Assembly: GCF_000384215.1 (NCBI RefSeq)
Contig: NZ_KB913032.1
Coordinates: 8,579,605 to 8,643,604 of the forward strand
From: Amycolatopsis alba DSM 44262
GTDB lineage: Bacteria > Actinomycetota > Actinomycetes > Mycobacteriales > Pseudonocardiaceae
Reading direction: 5' to 3'
Length of the DNA stretch: 64,000 nt
Below, piece after piece: positions 42,846 to 50,939 of the stretch (positions within the stretch are counted from its first letter, which is position 1; the number at the start of each line of letters is the position of its first letter). The translations under genes and the position numbers were made by a program. Below the pieces are notes generated by a model. The model saw nothing but the letters and a program-made list of their open reading frames with translations. It was not told the origin of the DNA and did no database searches.

Positions 42846-44149
42846 GTTTTACTCCCCTGTAGTGATTTCACAGTATCGATTCCCGGCATCCCGTACTTCT
42901 CGTCGAACGTCCGCTCGACGTACCGGAGCGCGTCCAGCAGCTCGCCCGACGTCATCCCCCGGTCTGCGGGCAGGTCGACGAGATCACCCAGCGGCATCGC
43001 GCCGATCCGCTGCCATTCCAGCCGTCCGTTGACGTCCAGCCGTCCGCGCGCTCGGCCGGCGTTGTCCGGGTGCAGGCAGAACGGGACGTCCAGCTGCCCC
43101 CTCGCGAACGCGGTGACCAGCGCCCTCCCGAGATCGCTGTCGAGCGAAAGGACGTTGTCCACCAACGCTTTCGCCTGCGCGTGGATCCCGGTGTCGCCGA
43201 GCTGCCCGATCCGCGAGACGCCGGCGGCGGCCTCGGCGGCGTGTTCGAGCGCGGTCACGTTCTCCGCCACCGTCGGCACCCGGTGCGCCTCGGCGGTGGT
43301 CTTGACGATCAGCCTGCCCGCCCCCGTCCGGGCGGCCAGCCGCGCGGACTCCGCGATCAGCGCCAGCGCGCCGCCGGGAGTCCTCGGATGGACACCCATG
43401 TAGCCGTAGATCACCACATGCGCCCGCGCGTGCGGCACGTATTCCCTGATCAGGGCGTGCAGCGCGGCGATCGCCTCCTCGTCCTGCCCGGCGTGGGTCT
43501 GCTGCGCGTAGCTGAAGGACAGGCACCGGACCCCGTGCCGCCAGAAGAACATCCCCTCCAGCACACTCAGCGCGACCAGCAGCGCCGGCGGGCACAGCTG
43601 GCCCATCATGCAGCCGCCGAAGGTCTCCAGATGCGGTTCCAGCTCCGGCCCTCGGGCCATCGCCAGGGTCTCGCAGGACCGCCGCCAGTTGTCGACGGCG
43701 GCCGAAAGCGGCATGCGGCTATACGGCAGGCAGTACGAGACCGGCCCGCCCTCGGTCGCGTGCAGCCCGTGGTCGAGCAGGGTCCGCACGATCCGGCGGG
43801 GATCCGGCGAGCCGTGCCGGATCTGCACCGGGAACTCCCTGCTCACCACCGCTTCGAGCAACGCCGATGTCGTCGCGGGATCGTGGTCGACGAGCGGATA
43901 GCCGTTGAGATCCGCGCCCACGGCCAAGGCCTCACGCGCGGCTTCGTGGTCGCCGACCCTGGTATAGCTGTCGATCGTGATCGTGCCGACGGTCGCGGCA
44001 CGGGCCGCGCGGGTCGCCAGCAGCCCCCTTCCCATCCGTTCCGGATCCGCGAAACCCATCCGGGGCTGGACGACCAGCTCTCCCCTGGCGTGGTGGCGTG
44101 CGACCACCTCGCCGAACGAAAGGCCCCGCCGCGGGGCGAGCACCTTCAT
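42842..44149 (-). CDS. glmE: glutamate mutase epsilon subunit
   Basis: 435 residues from ATG 44149, which overlaps the GlmS stop (ATGA). Matches the barrel subunit of adenosylcobalamin-dependent methylaspartate mutase: GELVVQPRMGFADPERM, TVGTITIDSYTRVGDHEAA, GYPLVDH, FPVQIRHGSPDPRRI, SYCLPYSRMPL, ETFGGCMMGQLCPP, FSYAQQTHAGQDEEA and LIVKTTAEAHRVPT. With GlmS it converts L-glutamate to (2S,3S)-3-methylaspartate. The clostridial subunit is somewhat longer (about 480). In actinomycetes the pair occurs mainly in natural-product clusters, which fits here. Confidence 0.9.
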   Translation of the reverse strand: MKVLAPRRGLSFGEVVARHHARGELVVQPRMGFADPERMGRGLLATRAARAATVGTITIDSYTRVGDHEAAREALAVGADLNGYPLVDHDPATTSALLEAVVSREFPVQIRHGSPDPRRIVRTLLDHGLHATEGGPVSYCLPYSRMPLSAAVDNWRRSCETLAMARGPELEPHLETFGGCMMGQLCPPALLVALSVLEGMFFWRHGVRCLSFSYAQQTHAGQDEEAIAALHALIREYVPHARAHVVIYGYMGVHPRTPGGALALIAESARLAARTGAGRLIVKTTAEAHRVPTVAENVTALEHAAEAAAGVSRIGQLGDTGIHAQAKALVDNVLSLDSDLGRALVTAFARGQLDVPFCLHPDNAGRARGRLDVNGRLEWQRIGAMPLGDLVDLPADRGMTSGELLDALRYVERTFDEKYGMPGIDTVKSLQGSKT

Positions 44150-44607
44150 CCGGTGCCCAGCGGCACGCCGGTGCGGACCGACAAGGTGTGGATGAACGTC
44201 CGGAACGGGCTCAGCCCGCCGGAGTCTTCGAACACCGCGTCGAATCCCGCCGCCATCAGCCGGGCGGCGTTGCTGCCGCCCACCACGTCGAGCTTCCCGC
44301 CGATCACGACCGGTGTCGTGACCAGCGCCTGCTGCGCGCGGAAGGCATCCATCAGGCGCACGCCGTCCCGGCAGCCGTGCCCGTTGACGCTGCTGATCAC
44401 CACCAGATCCGGTCGCTGGAGCACACACTCGCGCACGATCGTCGCGTCCGGGACGCAGGCGCCGAGATTCCTCACCCGGCAGCCCAGTTCCTCCAGCAAC
44501 AGCTCCAGGTACACCAGGTTCCAGGTGTGCGCGTCGGACGAGAGCCCGGTGACGATCACGTCGAGACCGGCGTCCGGGAGTGCGGGCTGGACGGCTTCGA
44601 TGCTCAT
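44146..44607 (-). CDS. glmS: glutamate mutase sigma (B12-binding) subunit
   Basis: 153 residues from ATG 44607, overlapping the upstream ATP-grasp stop (ATGA). B12-binding Rossmann fold: VTGLSSDAHTWNLVYLELLLEELG carries the D-x-H that ligates cobalt; the usual following x-x-G reads T-W-N here. Next are LVVISSVNGHG and VVIGGKLDVVGG. With GlmE it forms the methylaspartate mutase; adenosylcobalamin is the cofactor. No mutase-reactivating gene is nearby. Confidence 0.9.
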   Translation of the reverse strand: MSIEAVQPALPDAGLDVIVTGLSSDAHTWNLVYLELLLEELGCRVRNLGACVPDATIVRECVLQRPDLVVISSVNGHGCRDGVRLMDAFRAQQALVTTPVVIGGKLDVVGGSNAARLMAAGFDAVFEDSGGLSPFRTFIHTLSVRTGVPLGTG

Positions 44608-45884
44608 GGGGCGGCGTTCTCCCTCTCCTCGCCGTCCGGCCGCACGTCGATCTCGATCAGCGCGACCGCCTCTTCGGCCAGGCGCAACGCCTCCGCCGGG
44701 CTGCCCGCGGTCACCATCAGATCGCCGACGCGGTCCCACGAACTGCGCAGCCCGTCGAACCGGTCACCGGCCGAAACGCCGACGTCGCACAGGAACACCC
44801 CTTCGGCCTGCGACGCCTTCTCCACTCCGCGCACGTCTTCGATGAGACCCGGCTCGATGGACACGAACCGGACCGCGGCCCCGCCCGCGGCCTCGCGCGG
44901 CAGCACGTCCACGACCGGCTCGTCCTTCATCACCGAGAAGTAGGCGCGGTTCAGCTCCACCGGATAGGCGCGCTGGATCAGCTCGATGATGCCGTCACCG
45001 GCGAACCGGCCTGCGCATTCGACCAGGTACGGGACCCCGTCCGAGACGATCCATTCACAGTGGACGATCCCGGTGCCGAACCCGGCCGCGCCGGTGAGCC
45101 GCCGCGTCTCCTCGTTCAGCAGCGTGGTGAGCTCGTCCGGGATGCCGGCGGGGACGATATGCGCGAGCTCCACCGGGCGCGGCCCAGGGAACAACCGCTT
45201 GCCGGTGACGTTGGCGAACAACGGCTCGCCGTCCCGCAGCAGCATTTCGACGCTGTACTCGTCGCCATCGACGAAGCTCTCGGCGAGCATTTTCAGTTCC
45301 ATCGCACGGTCCGGGACGAAGATCCCCTCGTCCTGCACGACACAGTTCGCCCACGCCTGGTCGGCCTCGGCCGCGTCGGTGAGCACCTGCGTCCCCACCG
45401 ACGCCTGGCGGTTCGCGGGCTTCAGGACGGTCTTCCCCGGATGCCGCGCCATGAACTCGCGGACCTCGTCGGGGCTTTCGACCCGCGCCGACGCCGGGTT
45501 CGCGATCCCCGCCGCCCGGCTGACCAGGCGCAGCACCGCCTTGTCCCGCAGGATCTGCGCGGCGCCGAACCCCGCGCCCGGCAGGCCGTAGCGTTCCGCG
45601 AGCCGGGCCGCGAACGGGGTCGCGTACTCGGTCAGCGGCACCACCGCGGCCGGATCGAGGTCGCGGTGGACGTGGTAGAACTCGTCCGCCTTGCCGGGGA
45701 GGTGGAACTCCCATTCGATCAGTTCGCGCACCAGCGCCGAACCGGCCACCGTCTCCCGTGCGTTGCGTTTGCGGACGACATCGGGCTCTTCGACGAAGAT
45801 GACCGACCCGTCCGGCTGGAAGTCCTTGATGGACGAACCCAGCGCGGCCGCCACGAAGCCGACCAGCACCACCGGCCGCGTCAT
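44604..45884 (-). CDS. ATP-grasp ligase 2
   Basis: 426 residues from ATG 45884 (ATGA overlap with the binding-protein gene). ATP-grasp features: QILRDKAVLRLVSRAAG, PGKTVLKPANRQASVGTQVL, MLAESFVDGDEYSVEML, GTGIVHCEWIVSDGVPYLVECAGRFAGDGI. Related to amino-acid or carnosine-synthase-like ligases. Immediately precedes the glutamate mutase genes, so 3-methylaspartate (or its derivative) is a likely substrate. Inference only. Confidence 0.87.
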   Translation of the reverse strand: MTRPVVLVGFVAAALGSSIKDFQPDGSVIFVEEPDVVRKRNARETVAGSALVRELIEWEFHLPGKADEFYHVHRDLDPAAVVPLTEYATPFAARLAERYGLPGAGFGAAQILRDKAVLRLVSRAAGIANPASARVESPDEVREFMARHPGKTVLKPANRQASVGTQVLTDAAEADQAWANCVVQDEGIFVPDRAMELKMLAESFVDGDEYSVEMLLRDGEPLFANVTGKRLFPGPRPVELAHIVPAGIPDELTTLLNEETRRLTGAAGFGTGIVHCEWIVSDGVPYLVECAGRFAGDGIIELIQRAYPVELNRAYFSVMKDEPVVDVLPREAAGGAAVRFVSIEPGLIEDVRGVEKASQAEGVFLCDVGVSAGDRFDGLRSSWDRVGDLMVTAGSPAEALRLAEEAVALIEIDVRPDGEERENAAP

Positions 45885-47632
45885 GCCTCGCCCTCCGCTG
45901 TGTCGTCGATGTAGTACCAGTTCTCGGGGTTGATCAGGCCGTACGGGTTGATCGGCGAGAATCCGCGCAGGTTGCCCGCGACCTCGAACAGCCGTCGCGG
46001 GAACGTCGGCATGAAGATCACCGGCGCCTGGTCGGCGATGTACTCCTGGTACTCGTACAGCGCTTCGAGGCAGTCGGTGGTGACCGTCTTCGCGATCAGC
46101 TCGTCCGCCCTGGCGTCCCGGTAGTTGCTGAAGTTGCACGCGGCGCCGCTCTGGAAGAGGTTCTCGCCGGTCGGGTAGTTGTAGACCCAGCCGCCGCCCC
46201 AGCAGGACAGCTCCCACATCCGCTTCTCACCGGGGCCGTCCTCGGCCACCAGGACCGATCCCATCACCTCTTCCAGGCGGATCTCGATCCCGGCCTTGGC
46301 CGCGTCGTCCCGGAACTGCGCCATGAGCCGCGCCAGCGAGGGCCGCCCTTCCCAATAGCGCAGGGAGAAACTCAGCTCGGTGCCTGCCGGGATGCCTTCG
46401 CCTGCTTCCTCGGGCCGCACGCACACCGCGGGGGAAGCGCTGACATCCCAGCCGTTGTCGGCGAGTAACTGCCGCGCCTTCTCCAGGTCGAACGGCCAGA
46501 ACCCGCCGCGTTCGGCGATCTTCGGCGAGACCAGGTCACTCTTGGGCAGCACCGGGATCGACCCGGTCTGACTCCAGCCGTAGCCCTGGTATACCTCGCG
46601 GGCCCCGTACTCCTGGTCGAAGCAGCTCTGGAGGGCCTGCCGGACGTAAGGCTGCCGGATCATGTTCCCGGCGACGGTCGGGTTGCTGAAGTTGACCGCC
46701 ATGAAGTTGATGTTGAACAGGATCTGCGGTTCCAGCTGGAAGCCGTCGCCGAGCGGGTTCGGCCCGCCCTTGGTCGGGTCGCCGTCCGGCTGGACACCCA
46801 TCCCCGGCGGCAGGAAGCCGACCTGGACGTCCCCGGATTGCAGCAGTTCGTACTGCTGCTCGTCCGACGTCGTCGAGACCTGGCGCAACTCGTCGAGATG
46901 CGGCGGGTTGGGTCCGCTGTAGTGCTCGTTCGGGACGAAGGTGACGACACCTTCCTCGGTGTAGCTCTTGAGCCGCCACGGTCCGTTGACGACACTCCAC
47001 ACCGGACTTTCGGCCCAGCGGGTGCGGTGCGAGTTGTCCTCCTCGACGACGTCGCCGTTCTCCGCCATCAGGAATTCGTAGACCGCCTCGGCCTGCTCGA
47101 TGTCGTGTGTCGCGTCGGCCGGGCCGTCCGCGGTGCGGTCCCAGGCCTTCGGCATCGGCGTGATCATGGTGAGCTGGTTCAGCAGTACCCAGTTCTTCGA
47201 GTACGCCTTGTCGAAGGTGAAGCTGACCTTGTCGTCGTCGACCTTCGCGAACGACACCAGGTTGTCCGGGAAGTAGCCCTCGGAGTAGGCACCGAACCTC
47301 GGCCCCTTCACCTTCAGCATGTTCATCCAGAAGATGACGTTGTCCGCGCAGAGCGTCTCGCCGTTGGACCACTTCCACGGTTTGATCCGGACCGTGCAGG
47401 TGCGGCCGGTCTCGTCCCACACCGGCTCTTCGCCGACACTGAGGTCCCAGTCGATCTCCGGCGCGCCGTCGCGGCCCAGCCAGTACAGCGGCCGGTACAT
47501 CAGCATCTGGAACTCGTAGAGGCTCCGCACGCCGAAGCGTTCGCCAGGGGTGAAGGGGAAGATCACCGCGGGCGGGAACCCTGGCAGGCAGGCCCAGGTC
47601 GCGACGCCGCCCTTGATCGGCTTGTCCGTCAT
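45881..47632 (-). CDS. peptide-binding (SBP_bac_5) protein without a signal peptide
   Basis: 583 residues, full length for an oligopeptide/nickel-type solute-binding protein: YRPLYWLGRDGAPEID, IKPWKWSNGETLCADNVIFW, VVNGPWRLKSYTEEG, YVRQALQSCFDQEYG, NLRGFSPINPYGLINPENWYY. The N-terminus MTDKPIKGGVATWACLPGF has no hydrophobic core and no lipobox, and no in-frame upstream start supplies one; permease and ATPase genes are absent. It should therefore stay in the cytoplasm, where it might bind the product or an intermediate. The clavulanic acid cluster also needs oppA-type proteins, but those carry export signals. Confidence 0.88.
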   Translation of the reverse strand: MTDKPIKGGVATWACLPGFPPAVIFPFTPGERFGVRSLYEFQMLMYRPLYWLGRDGAPEIDWDLSVGEEPVWDETGRTCTVRIKPWKWSNGETLCADNVIFWMNMLKVKGPRFGAYSEGYFPDNLVSFAKVDDDKVSFTFDKAYSKNWVLLNQLTMITPMPKAWDRTADGPADATHDIEQAEAVYEFLMAENGDVVEEDNSHRTRWAESPVWSVVNGPWRLKSYTEEGVVTFVPNEHYSGPNPPHLDELRQVSTTSDEQQYELLQSGDVQVGFLPPGMGVQPDGDPTKGGPNPLGDGFQLEPQILFNINFMAVNFSNPTVAGNMIRQPYVRQALQSCFDQEYGAREVYQGYGWSQTGSIPVLPKSDLVSPKIAERGGFWPFDLEKARQLLADNGWDVSASPAVCVRPEEAGEGIPAGTELSFSLRYWEGRPSLARLMAQFRDDAAKAGIEIRLEEVMGSVLVAEDGPGEKRMWELSCWGGGWVYNYPTGENLFQSGAACNFSNYRDARADELIAKTVTTDCLEALYEYQEYIADQAPVIFMPTFPRRLFEVAGNLRGFSPINPYGLINPENWYYIDDTAEGEA

Positions 47633-47662
47633 GACTTTCGCTTCCTCCGAATCAGGCCGCGC

Positions 47663-48922
47663 TCAGGCGGCGGTCGCCTCGAGAACCTCGGCCGGCTGCT
47701 TCTTCTCCTGCGCCGACAGCGGTTTCGCCAGACTGAAGTAGGTGCCGATCACGATCGCGCCCTGCAGGATCGCCAGCCCCCAGAACGCGTAGGGCACGGT
47801 GGTCGCGTCGGCCAGCGCGGACAATCCGACCGTCGCGCCGACACCGAGCCCGAGGCCGACGGCCTGCGTGCCGCCGAAGATCCGGCCGACCCGGTCCTCC
47901 GGGCTCGCCCGCATCAGCAGGGTGCGGGCGGCGATCCGGCCCTGGGCGAAGCAGAACCCGGCGAACGGGATCGCCGCCATCAGCGCGATGTAGTGCACCG
48001 GCTGGATCGCGAGGCAGATCAGGTTCCCGAGCGTGCCCAGCACGGCCAGATGGATGCCCTTGAACCGCTTGCTGACCTTGCCGTACGCGGCGGCGCCGAC
48101 GATGAAGCCGACCCCGGCCAGCGCGTCGACCACGCCGATCATCCACGCGCCCTGGCCGAAGGTCTGCAGGATCAGCGTGGTCAGGATGACGTTGGCGACC
48201 ATCAGGCCGATGTTCCCGTTGGCGTACAGCAGCGCGAGCCGTTTGATCGGCTGGTGCACCGGGGCTTCGACCGGCGCCGACGCGTCGGCGGTCGCGGTCT
48301 CCACGGCCACCGGCGCCTTGGCGGGCTTGCGGCCGATCCCGTAGACGAGCACGGCGGAGACGACGAAGGTCAGCGAGTTGAAGATGAACAGCGGCGTCGC
48401 GCCGAACCAGATCACCAGGAATCCCGCGAGCGAGGACGCGAGCAGCATGCCTGCGTTGCTCGCCATCTCGAAGTGCGAGTTGAACTTCCCGAGCCGCTCG
48501 TCGCGGATGCGTTCCTTGATCAGGCCGTTGCTCGCGGGCATGAACAACGCCGCGGTGCAGGCGAGCATGAAGTTCGCTATGTAGGACCCCAGGTTCGCCG
48601 GGCCGCCGATCCACAGCCAGACCGGCAGGGCGAACGCGGTCAGCGCGCTGACCAGGTCCGCGGCGACGCACAGCATCCGCCTGTCGACCTTGTCGACCAG
48701 CTTGCCGAACAGCAGCGCGAGCGCGACCTGCGGGATCGACACCGCGATGAACAGCCAGCCGACGGCGAGGGTGGTCTGCTCGGCGTGGAAGACCAGGATC
48801 GCGGCGGCGGTGATCTGGAACGCGTTGCCCGCCGTGGTGACGAAGCCCGCCGGGACCAGCAGGCGTTCGGCGAGCCGGGAACTCCGGACCGCGTCGGCGG
48901 GAAGGGAACTGTCGAGTGACAT
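47663..48922 (-). CDS. MFS transporter
   Basis: 419 residues, about 12 transmembrane helices, with the loop motif LLFGKLVDKVDRRM between helices 2 and 3. Belongs to the DHA/enterobactin-exporter-like (MFS_1/MFS_3) group. Lies between the MetRS-like and binding-protein genes with 6- and 30-base gaps, so it belongs to the operon. Most likely the product exporter and a self-resistance element. Confidence 0.88.
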   Translation of the reverse strand: MSLDSSLPADAVRSSRLAERLLVPAGFVTTAGNAFQITAAAILVFHAEQTTLAVGWLFIAVSIPQVALALLFGKLVDKVDRRMLCVAADLVSALTAFALPVWLWIGGPANLGSYIANFMLACTAALFMPASNGLIKERIRDERLGKFNSHFEMASNAGMLLASSLAGFLVIWFGATPLFIFNSLTFVVSAVLVYGIGRKPAKAPVAVETATADASAPVEAPVHQPIKRLALLYANGNIGLMVANVILTTLILQTFGQGAWMIGVVDALAGVGFIVGAAAYGKVSKRFKGIHLAVLGTLGNLICLAIQPVHYIALMAAIPFAGFCFAQGRIAARTLLMRASPEDRVGRIFGGTQAVGLGLGVGATVGLSALADATTVPYAFWGLAILQGAIVIGTYFSLAKPLSAQEKKQPAEVLEATAA

Positions 48923-48928
48923 GGGGTC

Positions 48929-50548
48929 TCAGACCTCGCTCGTCGGGGGGAATTCCAGTGATGGCACGGCGAACGCCGTGGTGTGCGTGACGTCGAAGGC
49001 GGCCGCGTCGATCCGAAGGTCGAACCCGCCCGCTTCGGCGGCACGCGCGGCGAGGTCGATCAGGATCGGCGAGGCGCAGCCGATCAAGGCCCGCAGTTCG
49101 AGGAAGAGGTCGCCCAGCGCGCCGCGGAGCACCTCCTGGTCGAGATTGCCTTTCAGGGTGCGTTCGGTGGCCGCGCCCAGGCGCCCGACGTGCTGCACGA
49201 TCAGATCGGCGGCCCGGCTGAGGCTGAAATCCTCGAGTTCGTAGTTCAGGGCGAACCGGGAGACCATCGCCGCCGCGCGTTCCGTGGCCTCGACCGACAC
49301 CGGGAGCGAGCCGTTCTCCCCGCCGACCTCGGCGGTGAGTTTGGCCAGGGTCTCGGCGAGTTCGTTCCAGGGCGCGACGAGCCGCTCCCCCGCGACCTTC
49401 TCCAGCGCGGCGCGGGAGAAGTTGGTCCTGGCGAACTCGGGGGCGGTGAGATTGAGGTGGAACCGCGCGATGTCGCGAGGCACTTCGGCCGCGAGTTCGC
49501 GGGCCCAGACCACGTGTCCCTTGCTGGTGGAAAACTTCTCGTTCTCCAGCTCGTAGAACTCGTTGACGAGCAGGGTGTCCGGGAGGACGTAACGGCCTTC
49601 GAGGGCCATCAGCTCGGCGACGTGGACGACGCCCCAGGTGAACAGCGGATCGAACCCCATGAACACCACGACCCGCGCGTCGTTCTCCGCGAGCCACGCG
49701 TCGTCGTCGGCGGCCTTCGGTTTTCCGTTGCGCCGCAACGCGTACTCGGTGCAGTACATCGAGGCGGGCATCCCCTCGACCCACGCGTTGAGCCGCTGCC
49801 CCGGCGTCTGCAGGAACGGCGCCGGCAGCCCCCATTTCACCGGGTACGTGATCGCGAAGTCCGGCAACGGCCCGGCCAGCAGTTCCCGCATCAGGCCGAG
49901 CACGTGCGGCCGCCACGACGGGCCGCGTTCCTCGTAGTAGGCGAGGAGCTGTTCGCGGTACTCCGAGACGGGGAAGACCATGATCTCCGTCTCGCGGTAG
50001 GTCACCTCGTCGGCCGGGTCGAGCACCGAATAGGGCTCGATGAGCGCGTCGAAGTCGATCGGATGCCCGCAGCCCTCGCAGAACCCGCCGCGGCTGTCGG
50101 CGAGACACGTCGGGCAGCCGCCGCCGACGAACCCCTCGACCAGGAACTCGCCCTTGCTCTCGCTGTAGGGCAGCCGCACCTTGCGCAGCCGAAGCTTTCC
50201 CTTGTCGTACAAGCGTTTGACGTAGTCATGGACGAGCGCCCTGTACCCGTCGTCGGTCGGCGAGAACCCGTCGACCTCGACACCCATCGCCTTGAACGTG
50301 CGCTGGATGTCCTCGGTCGACTGCTTCACCAGCTCGGGTGGTGTCGACCCGACCCTGGCCGCGCTGGTGACGAGATAGGTCTGGCTGTCGTCGGTGCAGG
50401 AGGCGAACACGCCCTCGCGGCCCGCCGCGCGCAGGTAGCGCCGGTGCACGTCGGCGCCGAGATACGGTCCGGCGATATGCCCGATGTGCAGGTCCCCGTT
50501 GGACGTCGGGGGGCCGCCGATGATCACCACCGGTCTCGTGTCTGCCAT
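48929..50548 (-). CDS. MetRS-like subunit of a hydrazine synthetase
   Basis: 539 residues from ATG 50548, two bases after the cupin stop and behind GAGGAG. Class I methionyl-tRNA-synthetase core: GPPTSNGDLHIGHI (HIGH), Cys4 zinc knuckle CPTCLADSRGGFCEGC, KMSKS variant ENEKFSTSKGH, and a helical C-terminal domain. Next to a cupin and a lysine N-hydroxylase it matches the cupin-MetRS enzyme (Spb40/Tri28 type) that links glycine to N6-hydroxylysine and rearranges the ester to an N-N bond. In those the two domains are fused; here they are separate genes. Role by family and context is strong; a housekeeping MetRS is unlikely. Confidence 0.88.
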   Translation of the reverse strand: MADTRPVVIIGGPPTSNGDLHIGHIAGPYLGADVHRRYLRAAGREGVFASCTDDSQTYLVTSAARVGSTPPELVKQSTEDIQRTFKAMGVEVDGFSPTDDGYRALVHDYVKRLYDKGKLRLRKVRLPYSESKGEFLVEGFVGGGCPTCLADSRGGFCEGCGHPIDFDALIEPYSVLDPADEVTYRETEIMVFPVSEYREQLLAYYEERGPSWRPHVLGLMRELLAGPLPDFAITYPVKWGLPAPFLQTPGQRLNAWVEGMPASMYCTEYALRRNGKPKAADDDAWLAENDARVVVFMGFDPLFTWGVVHVAELMALEGRYVLPDTLLVNEFYELENEKFSTSKGHVVWARELAAEVPRDIARFHLNLTAPEFARTNFSRAALEKVAGERLVAPWNELAETLAKLTAEVGGENGSLPVSVEATERAAAMVSRFALNYELEDFSLSRAADLIVQHVGRLGAATERTLKGNLDQEVLRGALGDLFLELRALIGCASPILIDLAARAAEAGGFDLRIDAAAFDVTHTTAFAVPSLEFPPTSEV

Positions 50549-50550
50549 GG

Positions 50551-50916
50551 TCACGCCAGCTCCTCGTGCCGGGCGGCGAACTTCGCCGTCATGTCGGAGT
50601 CCCACCAGATCGCGTACATCTCGAAGTCCTCGGCGCCGTCGTTGAGGATGCGGTGCTCGGTGCCGGGCCGGTGGAACTCGATGTCACCCGGCCGGAAGGC
50701 GCGGCGCTCTCCCCCGGACTCCACGACCGCCTCACCGTTGACGGCGATGAAGAGCTCGTACTCGTGGTGGGAGTGCGCACCCGTCGCGCCGTGCGCGGGC
50801 ACCGTGACCCATGCCCCCTCGAACGGCGCGTTCAGCGCCGCCCACGGCAGCAGCCGCTGGCCGTAGGCGCCGTTCTCGAAGACCATCTTTTCCCGCTCCA
50901 GCGGACGGATCTCCAT
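50551..50916 (-). CDS. cupin subunit of a hydrazine synthetase
   Basis: 121 residues, one cupin barrel: motif 1 GAHSHHEYELFIAVNGEAVV with metal-ligand His residues and Glu, motif 2 FRPGDIEFHRPGTEHRILN with the last His. In fused homologues this zinc cupin catalyses the N-N bond-forming rearrangement of the glycyl ester of N6-hydroxylysine. The gene lies between the N-hydroxylase and the MetRS-like gene, and its stop is two bases from the next start (TGA-CC-ATG), so the two halves are made together. Standing alone it is the most unusual part of the cassette. Confidence 0.85.
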   Translation of the reverse strand: MEIRPLEREKMVFENGAYGQRLLPWAALNAPFEGAWVTVPAHGATGAHSHHEYELFIAVNGEAVVESGGERRAFRPGDIEFHRPGTEHRILNDGAEDFEMYAIWWDSDMTAKFAARHEELA

Positions 50917-50939
50917 GACGTTCTCTTTCTGCTCGGGGA

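Noticed and set aside
45881..47632. Part of an ABC importer operon
   Set aside because: No permease or ATPase genes and no export signal on the binding protein.
46838..48919. Plus-strand open frame of 693 codons over the MFS and binding-protein genes
   Set aside because: Antisense shadow; low-complexity Arg/Asp/Gln sequence.
47652..50108. Minus-strand open frame of 818 codons in another frame of the MFS and MetRS-like genes
   Set aside because: Arg/Gly-rich out-of-frame translation; the real genes in the other frame show clear domains and good starts.
48929..50548. Self-resistance or housekeeping methionyl-tRNA synthetase
   Set aside because: Its coupling to a cupin and a lysine N-hydroxylase, plus the FAD oxidase, matches the hydrazine synthetase set better; a resistant MetRS copy remains a minor alternative.
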